NCBI RefSeq assembly: GCF_014042165.1
Contig: NZ_JACDZE010000001.1
Coordinates: 1,262,595-1,326,594 of the forward strand
Source of the DNA: Moheibacter lacus
GTDB lineage: Bacteria > Bacteroidota > Bacteroidia > Flavobacteriales > Weeksellaceae
Direction: 5' to 3'
Length of the DNA: 64,000 bases
Part shown: positions 49,940 through 58,497 of the stretch, piece by piece
How positions within the stretch are numbered: position 1 is the first letter of the stretch
Layout: each line of letters opens with the position of its first letter
Made by a program: the position numbers and the translations under genes
Notes under the pieces: generated by a model
Seen by the model: only the letters and a program-made list of their open reading frames with translations
The model's database searches: none
Told to the model about the DNA's origin: nothing

Positions 49940-52024
49940 TTATTTTAAAATCTGATAAGCAATCAATGCTGCAAAATAAGCCATTCCGGTCATGAAGATC
50001 ATTTGTACAAATGTCCATTTCCAAGAATCCGTTTCCTTTCTCACAATCGCAATGGTTGCCATACATTGCATGGCAAAGGCATAAAAAAGCAAAAGCGAAA
50101 TTCCCGAAGCCAGATTATACGCCGGTTTTCCGGTGTTGGGATTGATTTCTTTGGCCATGCGTTCCCGTATAGTCAGCTCATCATCCGTATCGCCCAAACT
50201 ATAAACCGTCGCCATCGTTCCGACAAAGACTTCGCGCGCAGCAAAAGAGGAAATCAATCCTATTCCCATCTTCCAATCATAACCCAATGGTTCTACCAAC
50301 GGCTCGATAGCTTGACCCATATAGCCCAAAAACGAATATTCCAATTTATAAGCCGTGATTTCATTTTCCAATTCCTCATCGCTCAAATTCGGTTTTTCGG
50401 TTTTCACAATTTTCTCTGCATTGTTGAATCTTTCACCCATTCCAAAGGTTCCCAAAACCCAAAGGATGATGCTGATTGCCAAAATGATTTTTCCTGCTCC
50501 CAACACAAATCCGGTCGATTTTTCCCAAACTGTCAGCAAAACATTTCGCCAAACCGGCATTCTATAAGTCGGCAATTCGAGAACCAAATAACTTTTAAAT
50601 TTGGATTTGATTAATTTCTTCAAAATCCAAGCACTTCCCAGAGCGCCCAAAATCCCCAAAACATACATGCCCAGAAGTGCAAGTCCTTGTAAATTAAAAC
50701 CATATATTTTTTCTTCCGGAATGATCAATCCGATGATGACCACATAAATGGGCAATCGCGCAGCACAAGTCATAAATGGTGTAACCAAAATGGTAATCAA
50801 ACGTTCTTTGTCGTTTTCAATGTTTCGGGCAGACATCACCGCAGGAATCGCACAAGCCGCTCCGGACATCAGCGGAACAGCACTTTTTCCACTCAACCCA
50901 AATGGTTTTAACCACCTATCCATTAAATATACTACACGACTCATGTAGCCCGATTCTTCCATGATCGAAATAAATAGAAATAAAATCACAATCTGTGGAA
51001 CAAAAATGACAATTCCACCGATTCCTGAAATGATCCCATCTGTAATTAATCCACTTACCGGACCTTCCGGTAGCCAATTTGCTACCTTCTGCGAAAGCCA
51101 TGCAAAACCTTCATCTATACCATCCATAAAAGGACCTGACCATGCGAAAATGGCTTGGAAAATCAACAATAACAATCCAAAAAATAGGAGGTATCCCAAA
51201 ATTGGGTGAATCAATATTTGGTCTATTTTTTCAGAAAATGAAGAGGTTTTTTTAGTTGTTTTTGCAATCGTTTGATCCAAAATTTCATCGATGGTTTCGT
51301 AGCGGTTTAAGATTTCTTTGACTTGAAGTCGTTTGGAAATGATTTTGTTTTCTGATTTTAAACCGTCTAATTCTAATTTCTGTTTTTCAGAAAGATGTTT
51401 CATTTCTTTCTGAGTCAGCATTTGCCAAGCTTGGTAATCTCTGTCTGTCCCAGAAATTTCTTTGGTTTTTTCAACAATGGAAACAAATTCTCGAGGAATT
51501 GAAAAAGATTTTTCAACCAAAGGAATGGGATTTTCTAAAGCATTTTTTAAGGCTGCTACTCCTTTTCCAGTCCGGGCATCTGTCAGTAAGATTTTGGTTT
51601 GAAGTTTTTCTTCTAATTTTTCCAAATGGATTTTAATTCCTTGTTTTTCCGCCTCATCCATCATGTTCACCACAAACAAAGTCGGAATGCCTAAATCCCG
51701 GACTTGCTGTTGCAACAAAAGCGCTCGCTTGAGATTGGAAGGTTCAGCCACAACGATTGCCAAATCTGGATGTTGAGGATGATTGGGGTTGTTTAAAACA
51801 TCTGTAACGACTTGTTCATCAAGTGAGTTGGCGTAAAGTCCATAGGTTCCAGGAAGGTCTACAAGGTCATATTTTTTTCCTTCATGGGAGAAACTTCCGG
51901 TCTTTTTTTCAACGGTCATGCCCGGATAGTTTCCGATTTTTTGACGCAAACCTGTTAGCAAATTAAAAAGCGTGGACTTTCCGACATTGGGATTGCCAAT
52001 TAATGCAATTTTTTTAGGTTTCAT
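49940..52024 (-). CDS. feoB: Ferrous iron transporter FeoB
   Basis: GTPase-linked Fe(II) permease of the inner membrane, 694 residues. The N-terminal G domain has G1 GNPNVGKST (residues 9-17), the switch segment YPGMTVEKK, G3 DLPGTYGL near 57 and NMMDEAEKQG (NxxD) near 120. A helical spacer follows, then two Gate-type membrane regions with about eight helices, including AACAIPAVMSAR near 395 and SSFAAREVFVGTMATVYSLG near 600. Its start overlaps the feoA end by four nt. Confidence 0.97.
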   Translation of the reverse strand: MKPKKIALIGNPNVGKSTLFNLLTGLRQKIGNYPGMTVEKKTGSFSHEGKKYDLVDLPGTYGLYANSLDEQVVTDVLNNPNHPQHPDLAIVVAEPSNLKRALLLQQQVRDLGIPTLFVVNMMDEAEKQGIKIHLEKLEEKLQTKILLTDARTGKGVAALKNALENPIPLVEKSFSIPREFVSIVEKTKEISGTDRDYQAWQMLTQKEMKHLSEKQKLELDGLKSENKIISKRLQVKEILNRYETIDEILDQTIAKTTKKTSSFSEKIDQILIHPILGYLLFFGLLLLIFQAIFAWSGPFMDGIDEGFAWLSQKVANWLPEGPVSGLITDGIISGIGGIVIFVPQIVILFLFISIMEESGYMSRVVYLMDRWLKPFGLSGKSAVPLMSGAACAIPAVMSARNIENDKERLITILVTPFMTCAARLPIYVVIIGLIIPEEKIYGFNLQGLALLGMYVLGILGALGSAWILKKLIKSKFKSYLVLELPTYRMPVWRNVLLTVWEKSTGFVLGAGKIILAISIILWVLGTFGMGERFNNAEKIVKTEKPNLSDEELENEITAYKLEYSFLGYMGQAIEPLVEPLGYDWKMGIGLISSFAAREVFVGTMATVYSLGDTDDELTIRERMAKEINPNTGKPAYNLASGISLLLFYAFAMQCMATIAIVRKETDSWKWTFVQMIFMTGMAYFAALIAYQILK

Positions 52025-52263
52025 AAGAATTTTTCAATTAGGATGGAATTGGCTTCGGTATCACGTAATGCGATTAACTGAACAGAATCCATGATTTGAA
52101 CACAAACTGGGCCACCAAATGGAAGTCGTTTTTTCAATGTGACAAATGAGCCGGGCGTTAATCCCAGTTCATAAAATTTCATGGGAATGTCTTCAGATGA
52201 AAATCCTGAAATCCTCCCTGAATCTCCAATTTTTAAATCAAAAATCGTTTGATTGTCACTCAT
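52021..52263 (-). CDS. feoA: FeoA SH3-domain protein
   Basis: An 80-residue cytoplasmic partner of FeoB. It has the SH3-like FeoA core, with GFSSEDIPMKFYELGLTPGS and a C-terminal ALRDTEANSI. The frame reaches back to an ATG at 52281, but the TATCTTTG promoter overlaps that codon, so transcription starts inside it; ATG 52263 (MSDNQTIFDL) is the true start. Confidence 0.93.
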   Translation of the reverse strand: MSDNQTIFDLKIGDSGRISGFSSEDIPMKFYELGLTPGSFVTLKKRLPFGGPVCVQIMDSVQLIALRDTEANSILIEKFL

Positions 52264-52278
52264 TTTTTTGAATTTCGA

Positions 52279-52286
52279 CAAAGATA
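52279..52286 (-). promoter_or_regulatory. -7 box of feoAB
   Basis: The minus strand reads TATCTTTG, an exact match, giving a leader of about 9 nt before ATG 52263. Confidence 0.6.
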
Positions 52287-52290
52287 TTAA

Positions 52291-52306
52291 TTAAATTTAA
52301 TCTAAA
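52291..52306 (-). promoter_or_regulatory. Candidate iron-regulator operator upstream of feoA
   Basis: The minus strand reads TTTAGATTAAATTTAA, an imperfect palindrome (10 of 16 symmetric) immediately upstream of the -7 box, where a repressor would block polymerase. It resembles DtxR/IdeR-type sites more than a Fur box. Regulator identity is inference. Confidence 0.3.
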
Positions 52307-52372
52307 TAAGGACTGATAAGTTTCATGAACTTTTCAATAGATTTTTGTAATATCTTTAGAAAAAATTTGAGA

Positions 52373-52756
52373 ATGAAACAATTGGTATTGATTTTCGGGA
52401 CTTTGTACGGGGCATCTTCTGTTATTTTGGGTGCATTTGGGGCACATGCGTTTAAGAAATTCCTATCTCCTGAAAAGCTCGCCAGTTTTGAAACCGGTGT
52501 GAAATACCAAATGTATCACGCACTTTTATTGGTCATCATCGGATTGTTTTTGCAGTTCCAATCCGGATTGGAAAAAGGCGCCGGATGGAGCATCATCATC
52601 GGTACGTTTCTTTTTTCGGTCAGTATTTACTTTTTGTCGTTTGCCGACCATTGGGGAGTAAATTTGAAATGGTTGGGACCGATTACGCCGCTTGGTGGAT
52701 TGTTGATGATCGTCGGATGGTTTTTGTTGTTGTTTTATTTTCTGAAACGAAATTAA
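52373..52756 (+). CDS. DUF423 small membrane protein
   Basis: A 127-residue protein with four helices and the DUF423/YgdD signatures GAFGAHAFK near residue 21, YHALLL near 45 and GPITPLGGLLMIVGW near 100. The function of the family is unknown. A TATCTTTA box at 52351-52358 supports ATG 52373 over the upstream in-frame ATG at 52325. It overlaps the convergent pyrophosphatase gene by four nt. Confidence 0.9.
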   Translation: MKQLVLIFGTLYGASSVILGAFGAHAFKKFLSPEKLASFETGVKYQMYHALLLVIIGLFLQFQSGLEKGAGWSIIIGTFLFSVSIYFLSFADHWGVNLKWLGPITPLGGLLMIVGWFLLLFYFLKRN

Positions 52757-53343
52757 TTCGTCACCGCATTTTCTAAAATATAAGTTTCGGTTTCTTTTTC
52801 ATCCAACCAACCTTCGATTAATAGTGAGTCCGAATCATAATTGGTCAACCAAATTTCGATGATTTGGATGATGCTAGGGTATTTCGATTTGAATGATTGA
52901 AAGGTTTTGATTTTCAATAAATCCAAATCTGAGTTCGCCGGAACGGCAATGATTTTATAATCGTTTTCGCCCTGGTCCATCAATTTTACCGTTCCCAACG
53001 GAATGACCGGAAGCAGCGTTCCTTGTGACAAAGATTCAGAAATCACGATGATGTCTAACGGGTCACCATCGCCGCCTTCTGCTTTGTTGGAAAGGGTGGA
53101 GGGAATGAATCCATAATTTCCGAAATAAGGAAGATACCGAATGACGCGATCTTTTCCATCGCGTTGATCGATTTCGTAGGAAATACTTTCCGGACTGAAC
53201 TCATACTTTTTATTGGTTCCCGCCGGAATTTCCACGACAGCATGAAAATGACCATCTTCAGATTTTAACGGATAATTTTCAGCGTTTTTGCTTTCACATG
53301 AAGCCATGAAAATTATGATTAGAATGAATAGAACGTTTTTCAT
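52753..53343 (-). CDS. Inorganic pyrophosphatase, lipoprotein form
   Basis: A soluble family I pyrophosphatase domain on a lipoprotein signal (lipobox FMASC, Cys16), so it should act outside the cytoplasm. The Mg-binding signature is complete: GDGDPLD with Asp92, Asp94 and Asp97, plus KYEFS near 46 and YGFIPST near 77. The 196-residue length is slightly longer than cytoplasmic PPases because of the leader. It may hydrolyse pyrophosphate released by cell-envelope reactions, which is inferred. Confidence 0.9.
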   Translation of the reverse strand: MKNVLFILIIIFMASCESKNAENYPLKSEDGHFHAVVEIPAGTNKKYEFSPESISYEIDQRDGKDRVIRYLPYFGNYGFIPSTLSNKAEGGDGDPLDIIVISESLSQGTLLPVIPLGTVKLMDQGENDYKIIAVPANSDLDLLKIKTFQSFKSKYPSIIQIIEIWLTNYDSDSLLIEGWLDEKETETYILENAVTN

Positions 53344-53355
53344 AATGGATGTAGA

Positions 53356-53802
53356 TTAATTCCTTAGCATTTCCATGTGCGGCAATCCGTCTTCTAGATA
53401 TTCTTCAGAAGTTTGCTCAAATCCATATTGCGCATAAAAATTTTTCAAATAAGTTTGCGCACTGATTTTAATTTGAGAAGTCTGAAAATGATTTTGGATG
53501 ATTTCAATCGCATTTCGCATCAATTGATGTCCCAATTTCAAATGCCGAGCTTCGGGATGACTCACTACGCGACCGAAGGATGGGACTTCGTAGGAAACAC
53601 CCGGTGGAACGATGCGGCAATAAGCCAAAATTTTCCCATCCATCGTACACCAAAGGTGTGAACATTTCGGGTCTTTTCCATCGACTTCGTTGTACAAACA
53701 ATCTTGTTCGACCATGAAAACCGTCACGCGCAAACTCAATATTTCATAGAGTTCCGCAGAGGTCAGTTCATCAAATTCTTTATAATGCCAGAGGAGGTTC
53801 AT
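53356..53802 (-). CDS. ElaA-family GNAT acetyltransferase
   Basis: A 148-residue GNAT protein of the ElaA type. It begins with WHYKEFDELTSAELYEIL and has the family motif LRVTVFMVEQDCLYNEVDGKD near 28, then the acetyl-CoA region GRVVSHPEARHLKLGHQLM near 78. Substrates of ElaA are unknown. It lies 12 nt upstream of the pyrophosphatase gene and may be co-transcribed. Confidence 0.92.
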   Translation of the reverse strand: MNLLWHYKEFDELTSAELYEILSLRVTVFMVEQDCLYNEVDGKDPKCSHLWCTMDGKILAYCRIVPPGVSYEVPSFGRVVSHPEARHLKLGHQLMRNAIEIIQNHFQTSQIKISAQTYLKNFYAQYGFEQTSEEYLEDGLPHMEMLRN

Positions 53803-53825
53803 TTTTTTAATCTAATTTTTATTTT

Positions 53826-54008
53826 TTACCATAATTCAAAAATTTCTAATATTCCAATTAGAATAAAGACGATTCCGCCACCAATGAAAAAAAATAAATT
53901 GTTCAAGTTGGATGGTGAGTCTTCCATATTTCTATTTGTTTGTTTATAAGCCCATCGGATGTATAAACCCAAAGCCAGCATAATTACTCCACAACTTATT
54001 ATGAACAT
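53826..54008 (-). CDS. Small two-helix membrane protein
   Basis: A 60-residue protein with a hydrophobic N-terminal segment (IISCGVIMLALGLYI), a short polar loop and a second helix (FFIGGGIVFILIGILEIF). Its ATG overlaps the SDR stop as TGATG, which argues for real, coupled translation. No family is recognised. Confidence 0.6.
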   Translation of the reverse strand: MFIISCGVIMLALGLYIRWAYKQTNRNMEDSPSNLNNLFFFIGGGIVFILIGILEIFELW

Positions 54009-54805
54009 CACTCCAACTTAGAATACCTTGCCAACATTTTTTCAAAAACCCTTTGTCCCAAAACCCTTTTCAGCGTTACAGAAAATTTCTGGATTCCTTT
54101 TCCTATATTGTAATGTGGTTTTAGATTTCTTTTGTTGATGAGTCGCTCGATGACTGGAATCAATTGTTCCGGTTCCAATCCATGATCGACCTCTTCGTCG
54201 ATGAGCTGGACTAATTTCTCATAGCTTTTTTTATAATAATTGGAAACGGTGCTTTGGATACGGCTTTCAGCAATCGGTGTTTTGATGTCACCAAAATTGA
54301 CAGTTGTGATTTCGATTCCGGTATTTTGATTTTCCAATCGGACAGATTCTGTAATTCGGTCTATTGCTGATTTCGAAGCCGAATAATACCCACGGAACGG
54401 TAAACCATGATTACTCGCGATGGAAGAAACATTCAAAATATGTCCCGATTTCTGACCGCGCATCAAAGGTAAAACGGCTTGCATCAGATAAATCACACCA
54501 TAAATATTCACATTCACCAATTTATCAAAATCCTCTTTCCGAACATCTTCGATACTTCCAAGCATCCCTACTCCTGCATTGTTGATGAGGACATCGATGC
54601 GGCCAGCTTCGTTGATGATCGTTTGGATGGATGAAAAGACGTTTTCTTTATCGGTCACGTCGGTGGCGATATGGTGAAAAGCGAGTTTTTCCTTTTTGGA
54701 ACGGGAAAGTCCATAAACGGTATGACCTTGTTTTACAAAATGGTTGGCGAGTGTTTCACCAATTCCAGATGAACTTCCCGTGATGACGATTATTTTTTTA
54801 TTCAT
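54008..54805 (-). CDS. Short-chain dehydrogenase/reductase
   Basis: A 265-residue classical SDR. The cofactor motif TGSSSGIGETLA is near residue 9, NNAGVGMLG near 85, and the catalytic residues are Ser in NVSSIASNHG near 138 and YSASK near 152. The C terminus is extended and basic, as in membrane-associated SDRs. The substrate is unknown. A TATCTTCG box upstream is a weak -7 candidate. Confidence 0.9.
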   Translation of the reverse strand: MNKKIIVITGSSSGIGETLANHFVKQGHTVYGLSRSKKEKLAFHHIATDVTDKENVFSSIQTIINEAGRIDVLINNAGVGMLGSIEDVRKEDFDKLVNVNIYGVIYLMQAVLPLMRGQKSGHILNVSSIASNHGLPFRGYYSASKSAIDRITESVRLENQNTGIEITTVNFGDIKTPIAESRIQSTVSNYYKKSYEKLVQLIDEEVDHGLEPEQLIPVIERLINKRNLKPHYNIGKGIQKFSVTLKRVLGQRVFEKMLARYSKLE

Positions 54806-54856
54806 TTCTGTATATGAAATCTCTGCGAAGATAAGTTAGGCAAGGTTTTTATAAAA

Positions 54857-56443
54857 TTATTTCAATCGAAAAATTATGATCGTATAATTTTCGAACAAAG
54901 CTTTTTGGTGCAAAACCACTTCAGTTGGGACATCTTTCCATTCGGATTCATAAAATTTTTCTTTGGTGATAACGATTGCGTCCGGATTTTCTTTTAAGAA
55001 TTTTAAAACTTCATCTTTGGTTTCTGCAAACGGAAAAGTTCGCTTATAATTGAATAGAAATGCGGGGTCATACCCTTTGTACAATATGGTTTTGGAATCA
55101 GAACTGATGTCATTTTTCGCCAAAACCAAAGGACTTTGTGCTACCAAAGCCGGATACACAAATTGGAACATTTGTAAACTTAAAAACATCGATCCCATGC
55201 CGATTACGATGATGCTTTCTTTGATTTTTCCTCGGTATAAATAGATGAGCGACGCAATCATGGCACAAGGTAATATTGCCAAAGTGAAACTGGTATAACG
55301 GACACTGTACAATTGGGTTTCGATTTGGGAGAGTGCGATGTAGCCGGCAATCGGCATCGCAATTGTGATCACAAGCAAAACCCATAAACTGATTTTGTAG
55401 CCTTTTAAGGAAATCGATTTTTTGAGGATTTCGTTTAGGTAAACTGAAATGAGAATTCCGATGAATGGATAACTCGGCATCGGATAATTGGGTAATTTGG
55501 TCATGGAAACACTGAAAAAGACGACAAAAACAATAGCAACCACAAACGAAAACAAAATGAAATCATGGGTTTTTCGTTGTTTCCAACCTTGAATAAATCC
55601 TTGAATGATGAAAAACGAATAAGGCAAAAGTCCCAACAATACAAATGCCCAAGTTACAAAAGGCAATCCGCCGTGACCTTCCATTTCACCACTGAACCTT
55701 TGGATATTATGTTGCAGGAAAAAGCCTTCTGTAAAAGCGCCATCTGTGGCTTGATGAACCAGATAAAAATAAGGAACACAGATCGATAAGGTTAAAATTC
55801 CGCCGAGAAAGGGTTGGGTTTTTTTAATGGTTTTCCAATTGAATTCTTTTTTCATCAAAAGAAAAATCAAAATGATCAATCCCGGAAGTGCAATTGCAAC
55901 CGGTCCTTTGGCTAAAACAGCCAATCCAATTGAAATATAAAAAAGCAAACCACTGCTTTTCTTGCCAAATTTGTAAAAATCATAAAACGTAAAAAGTCCG
56001 AAACTGAGAAAGAAAATCAAATAAGGATCCGGTACCGCCAAATGAAATTCCTGCATAAAAAAGATCGCCGAACAAAGAATGAAAGCCGTGATGGCGGCTA
56101 CTTTTTTATTGATGAATTTTTTGGTGAAATGATAAGTGGAAATGATCGTCAATACACCAAATAAAGCGGAAAAAAACCTAGCGGCAAAAGCATCAACGCC
56201 AAATAATTTGTAAGCAAGCATCATGAACCAATAATGGAGTGGTGGTTTGTCGGTTCGCAATTCGCCATTAAAAGTTGGGACAATCCAATTCCCATTGACA
56301 AACATTTCACGGGCGGCTTCTGCATTTTTGGCTTCGTCCAAAATATAAATCGGATGACTTCCAAGATTGGCAAAACATAAAAATCCTGCAGCCATTAAAA
56401 TCAGGAAATAAAAGAAAAATTCGTTTTGAGAATACTGCCTCAT
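54857..56443 (-). CDS. GT39/ArnT-type membrane glycosyltransferase
   Basis: A 528-residue integral-membrane enzyme with about 12 helices. The conserved acidic segment YILDEAKNAEAAREM lies in the first periplasmic loop near residue 33, followed by RTDKPPLHYW near 63. The family moves a sugar from a polyprenyl-phosphate donor to lipid A, protein or polysaccharide. Divergent from it are a GT2 synthase and a UPF0104 protein, the other parts such a pathway needs. Donor and acceptor are unknown. Confidence 0.87.
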   Translation of the reverse strand: MRQYSQNEFFFYFLILMAAGFLCFANLGSHPIYILDEAKNAEAAREMFVNGNWIVPTFNGELRTDKPPLHYWFMMLAYKLFGVDAFAARFFSALFGVLTIISTYHFTKKFINKKVAAITAFILCSAIFFMQEFHLAVPDPYLIFFLSFGLFTFYDFYKFGKKSSGLLFYISIGLAVLAKGPVAIALPGLIILIFLLMKKEFNWKTIKKTQPFLGGILTLSICVPYFYLVHQATDGAFTEGFFLQHNIQRFSGEMEGHGGLPFVTWAFVLLGLLPYSFFIIQGFIQGWKQRKTHDFILFSFVVAIVFVVFFSVSMTKLPNYPMPSYPFIGILISVYLNEILKKSISLKGYKISLWVLLVITIAMPIAGYIALSQIETQLYSVRYTSFTLAILPCAMIASLIYLYRGKIKESIIVIGMGSMFLSLQMFQFVYPALVAQSPLVLAKNDISSDSKTILYKGYDPAFLFNYKRTFPFAETKDEVLKFLKENPDAIVITKEKFYESEWKDVPTEVVLHQKALFENYTIIIFRLK

Positions 56444-56499
56444 TGATTTTTAAGTATATTCGCTTTCAATATTGATTTGGGCTAAATTAAGCATTAAAA

Positions 56500-57486
56500 A
56501 TGATTCAAAATCCGCTTTCAGAAAACTTATCGGTCGTCGTTCCGGTTTATAACGAAGAAGAAAATGTTGCGCTTTTGGTTGAGCGGATAGAAGGTGCTTT
56601 GAAAGGAAATCATTTTGAAATCATTTTGGTGGATGATGGTTCTACAGACCAAACCCGACAAGCGATCAAAAAGCTCGATAATCCAAATGTAGTCCTGATC
56701 GAACTTAAAAAAAATTATGGTCAGAGTTTGGCACTTGCAGCTGGAATTGACTATGCAAAAGGCGATTATATCATCACGATGGATGGAGATCTGCAAAATG
56801 ATCCGGACGATATTTTGATGATGTACAACAAAGCCAAATCGGAAGATTGGGATGTAGTGACCGGAATTCGTCAGAAAAGAAAGGACAATTTGGTGCGTAC
56901 TTTTCCATCAAAAATAGCCAATTGGATCATCCGAAAAACGACCAAACTCAATATCAAAGACCATGGATGTGCGTTGAAAGTTTTCAGTAGAGAAACTGCA
57001 AAAGATTTGAATTTATATGGTGAAATGCATCGTTACATCAATCTTCTTGCGTTTTTCAATGGCGCAAGAATCACGGAAGTAAATGTCAAACATCATCAGC
57101 GTCAGTTTGGGAAATCCAAATATGGATTAGGGAGAACCACAAAAGTTGTCAATGATTTGATTTTACTGCTTTTTCAAAGGAAATATTTACAAAAACCGAT
57201 TCATCTTTTTGGGAATTTCGGGATGTTTTCTTTTACGATTGGCGGTTTGATTTTGTTGTATTTGATGATTGTCAAATTCGGATTGGGAGAGGACATCGGG
57301 AATCGTCCTTTGTTGATTTTGGGAATTTTATTGTTATTTGTCGGTATTCAATTTTTCACAACGGGAATTATCATAGATTTGCAGATGCGGACTTATTTTG
57401 AAGCACAGCAAAAGCGTCCGTATAAAGTCAGAAAAATATTTATCGGTGAAACCGAAACGCAAAAAACAACTCACAACCTTTCTTAA
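56500..57486 (+). CDS. GT2 polyprenyl-phosphate sugar synthase (DPM1/GtrB-like)
   Basis: A 328-residue glycosyltransferase with catalytic motifs VVPVYNEEENV near residue 12, VDDGSTDQTRQ near 46 and TMDGDLQNDPDD near 93. The two C-terminal helices (about 235-255 and 270-295) are typical of polyprenyl-phosphate sugar synthases such as GtrB and ArnC. It would charge undecaprenyl phosphate for the neighbouring GT39. The following gene overlaps its end. Confidence 0.9.
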   Translation: MIQNPLSENLSVVVPVYNEEENVALLVERIEGALKGNHFEIILVDDGSTDQTRQAIKKLDNPNVVLIELKKNYGQSLALAAGIDYAKGDYIITMDGDLQNDPDDILMMYNKAKSEDWDVVTGIRQKRKDNLVRTFPSKIANWIIRKTTKLNIKDHGCALKVFSRETAKDLNLYGEMHRYINLLAFFNGARITEVNVKHHQRQFGKSKYGLGRTTKVVNDLILLLFQRKYLQKPIHLFGNFGMFSFTIGGLILLYLMIVKFGLGEDIGNRPLLILGILLLFVGIQFFTTGIIIDLQMRTYFEAQQKRPYKVRKIFIGETETQKTTHNLS

Positions 57487-58309
57487 AATTGCAATTAGCT
57501 TTTCTCTAATTGCTTTGGTTTTCAGTGAATTAGATTGGAAAGAAATTGGTGATTTATTGAAAATAGCCAATCCTTTTTATTTTGCCGGTGCGGTAATCCT
57601 TTTTTTGATTTCCCAGGTAATTTCTGTTTTCCGGTTCAATATTTTCATCCGTAAAATAGGCGTCAGATTAAGTTTTGAAGCCAATTCCAAATTGTATTTG
57701 CTCGGGATGTTTTACAATTTTTTCTTGCCGGGCGGAGTAGGCGGAGATGCTTATAAAGCTTTTGCACTGAGTAAATCCCATCAAAAATCCTTGAAAAAAG
57801 TAGGTCAAATCGTTTTTGTTGAAAGGTTTTTGGGAATCGTGGCGATTGGGTTTATGTTTTGTGTTTTGATTCTTTTCGTTCAAACACCTTATGCAATTTA
57901 TTGGAATTTTGGGATTTCAATTTTGGGAATGATTTCGACTTTGGTGGTTTTGAAGTTGATCATTCGGTTTTTGCATACCTATAAAAAGAGAATTTATATC
58001 GGATTTTTTTATTCGATTTTGATTCAGTTGTCACAACTGATATCTGTTTATTTTTTATTGAAATCCTTTCAGATTGAAGGAGGTTATTTGATTTATTTGC
58101 TTTTATTTTTGGTATCCAGCGTACTTTCTGTGATTTCTTTTGCAGGGTTAGGAATTCGCGAAGCGGTATTTTATTATGGAGCGCAATGGTTTCAATTTAA
58201 CGGAGATATTTCTGCTGCGGTTGCACTGTCTTTTTCATTGATTACTGCTGCAGTTTCATTCATGGGAATCCTTTATTTATTCCAAAAAATACCATTGAAA
58301 AAAAAATAA
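57446..58309 (+). CDS. UPF0104/YbhN (AglD-like) flippase-type membrane protein
   Basis: A protein of about 287 residues with about eight helices, of the lysylphosphatidylglycerol-synthase transmembrane/AglD family. Characteristic segments are FRFNIFIRKIGV, LPGGVGGDAYKAF near residue 95 and FAGLGIREAVFYY near 230. Roles in lipid or glycolipid transport have been proposed. GTG 57446 is chosen; a TTG at 57398 is also open but overlaps the GT2 gene more. Coupled to GT2, it may flip the charged lipid. Confidence 0.85.
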   Translation: MKPKRKKQLTTFLKIAISFSLIALVFSELDWKEIGDLLKIANPFYFAGAVILFLISQVISVFRFNIFIRKIGVRLSFEANSKLYLLGMFYNFFLPGGVGGDAYKAFALSKSHQKSLKKVGQIVFVERFLGIVAIGFMFCVLILFVQTPYAIYWNFGISILGMISTLVVLKLIIRFLHTYKKRIYIGFFYSILIQLSQLISVYFLLKSFQIEGGYLIYLLLFLVSSVLSVISFAGLGIREAVFYYGAQWFQFNGDISAAVALSFSLITAAVSFMGILYLFQKIPLKKK

Positions 58310-58426
58310 TTTAATTTTTCACGCAACCTTTTTCAATTTCTCCATCTATACATTAAAACCAAAACCCATAATTGAAACTAGATAATTGTTTTGATTAGTT
58401 TTTCGCTTTTTGCTACCCTTTATTAG

Positions 58427-58466
58427 AAAGTTGCTTCTTCCCAAATACGGAGCAACTTTTTTTTAT
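58427..58466 (+). terminator. Terminator after the GT2 operon
   Basis: AAAGTTGCT (58427-58435) pairs with AGCAACTTT (58451-58459), a 9-bp perfect stem with an eight-base T-run. Confidence 0.87.
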
Positions 58467-58497
58467 TTTCTTCCGAAATCTTTCTCAAATTTGCGTG

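Noticed and set aside
50003-50614. Plus-strand frame of 203 codons over feoB
   Set aside because: Antisense to the FeoB membrane domain; Arg/His/Gln-rich with no recognisable fold.
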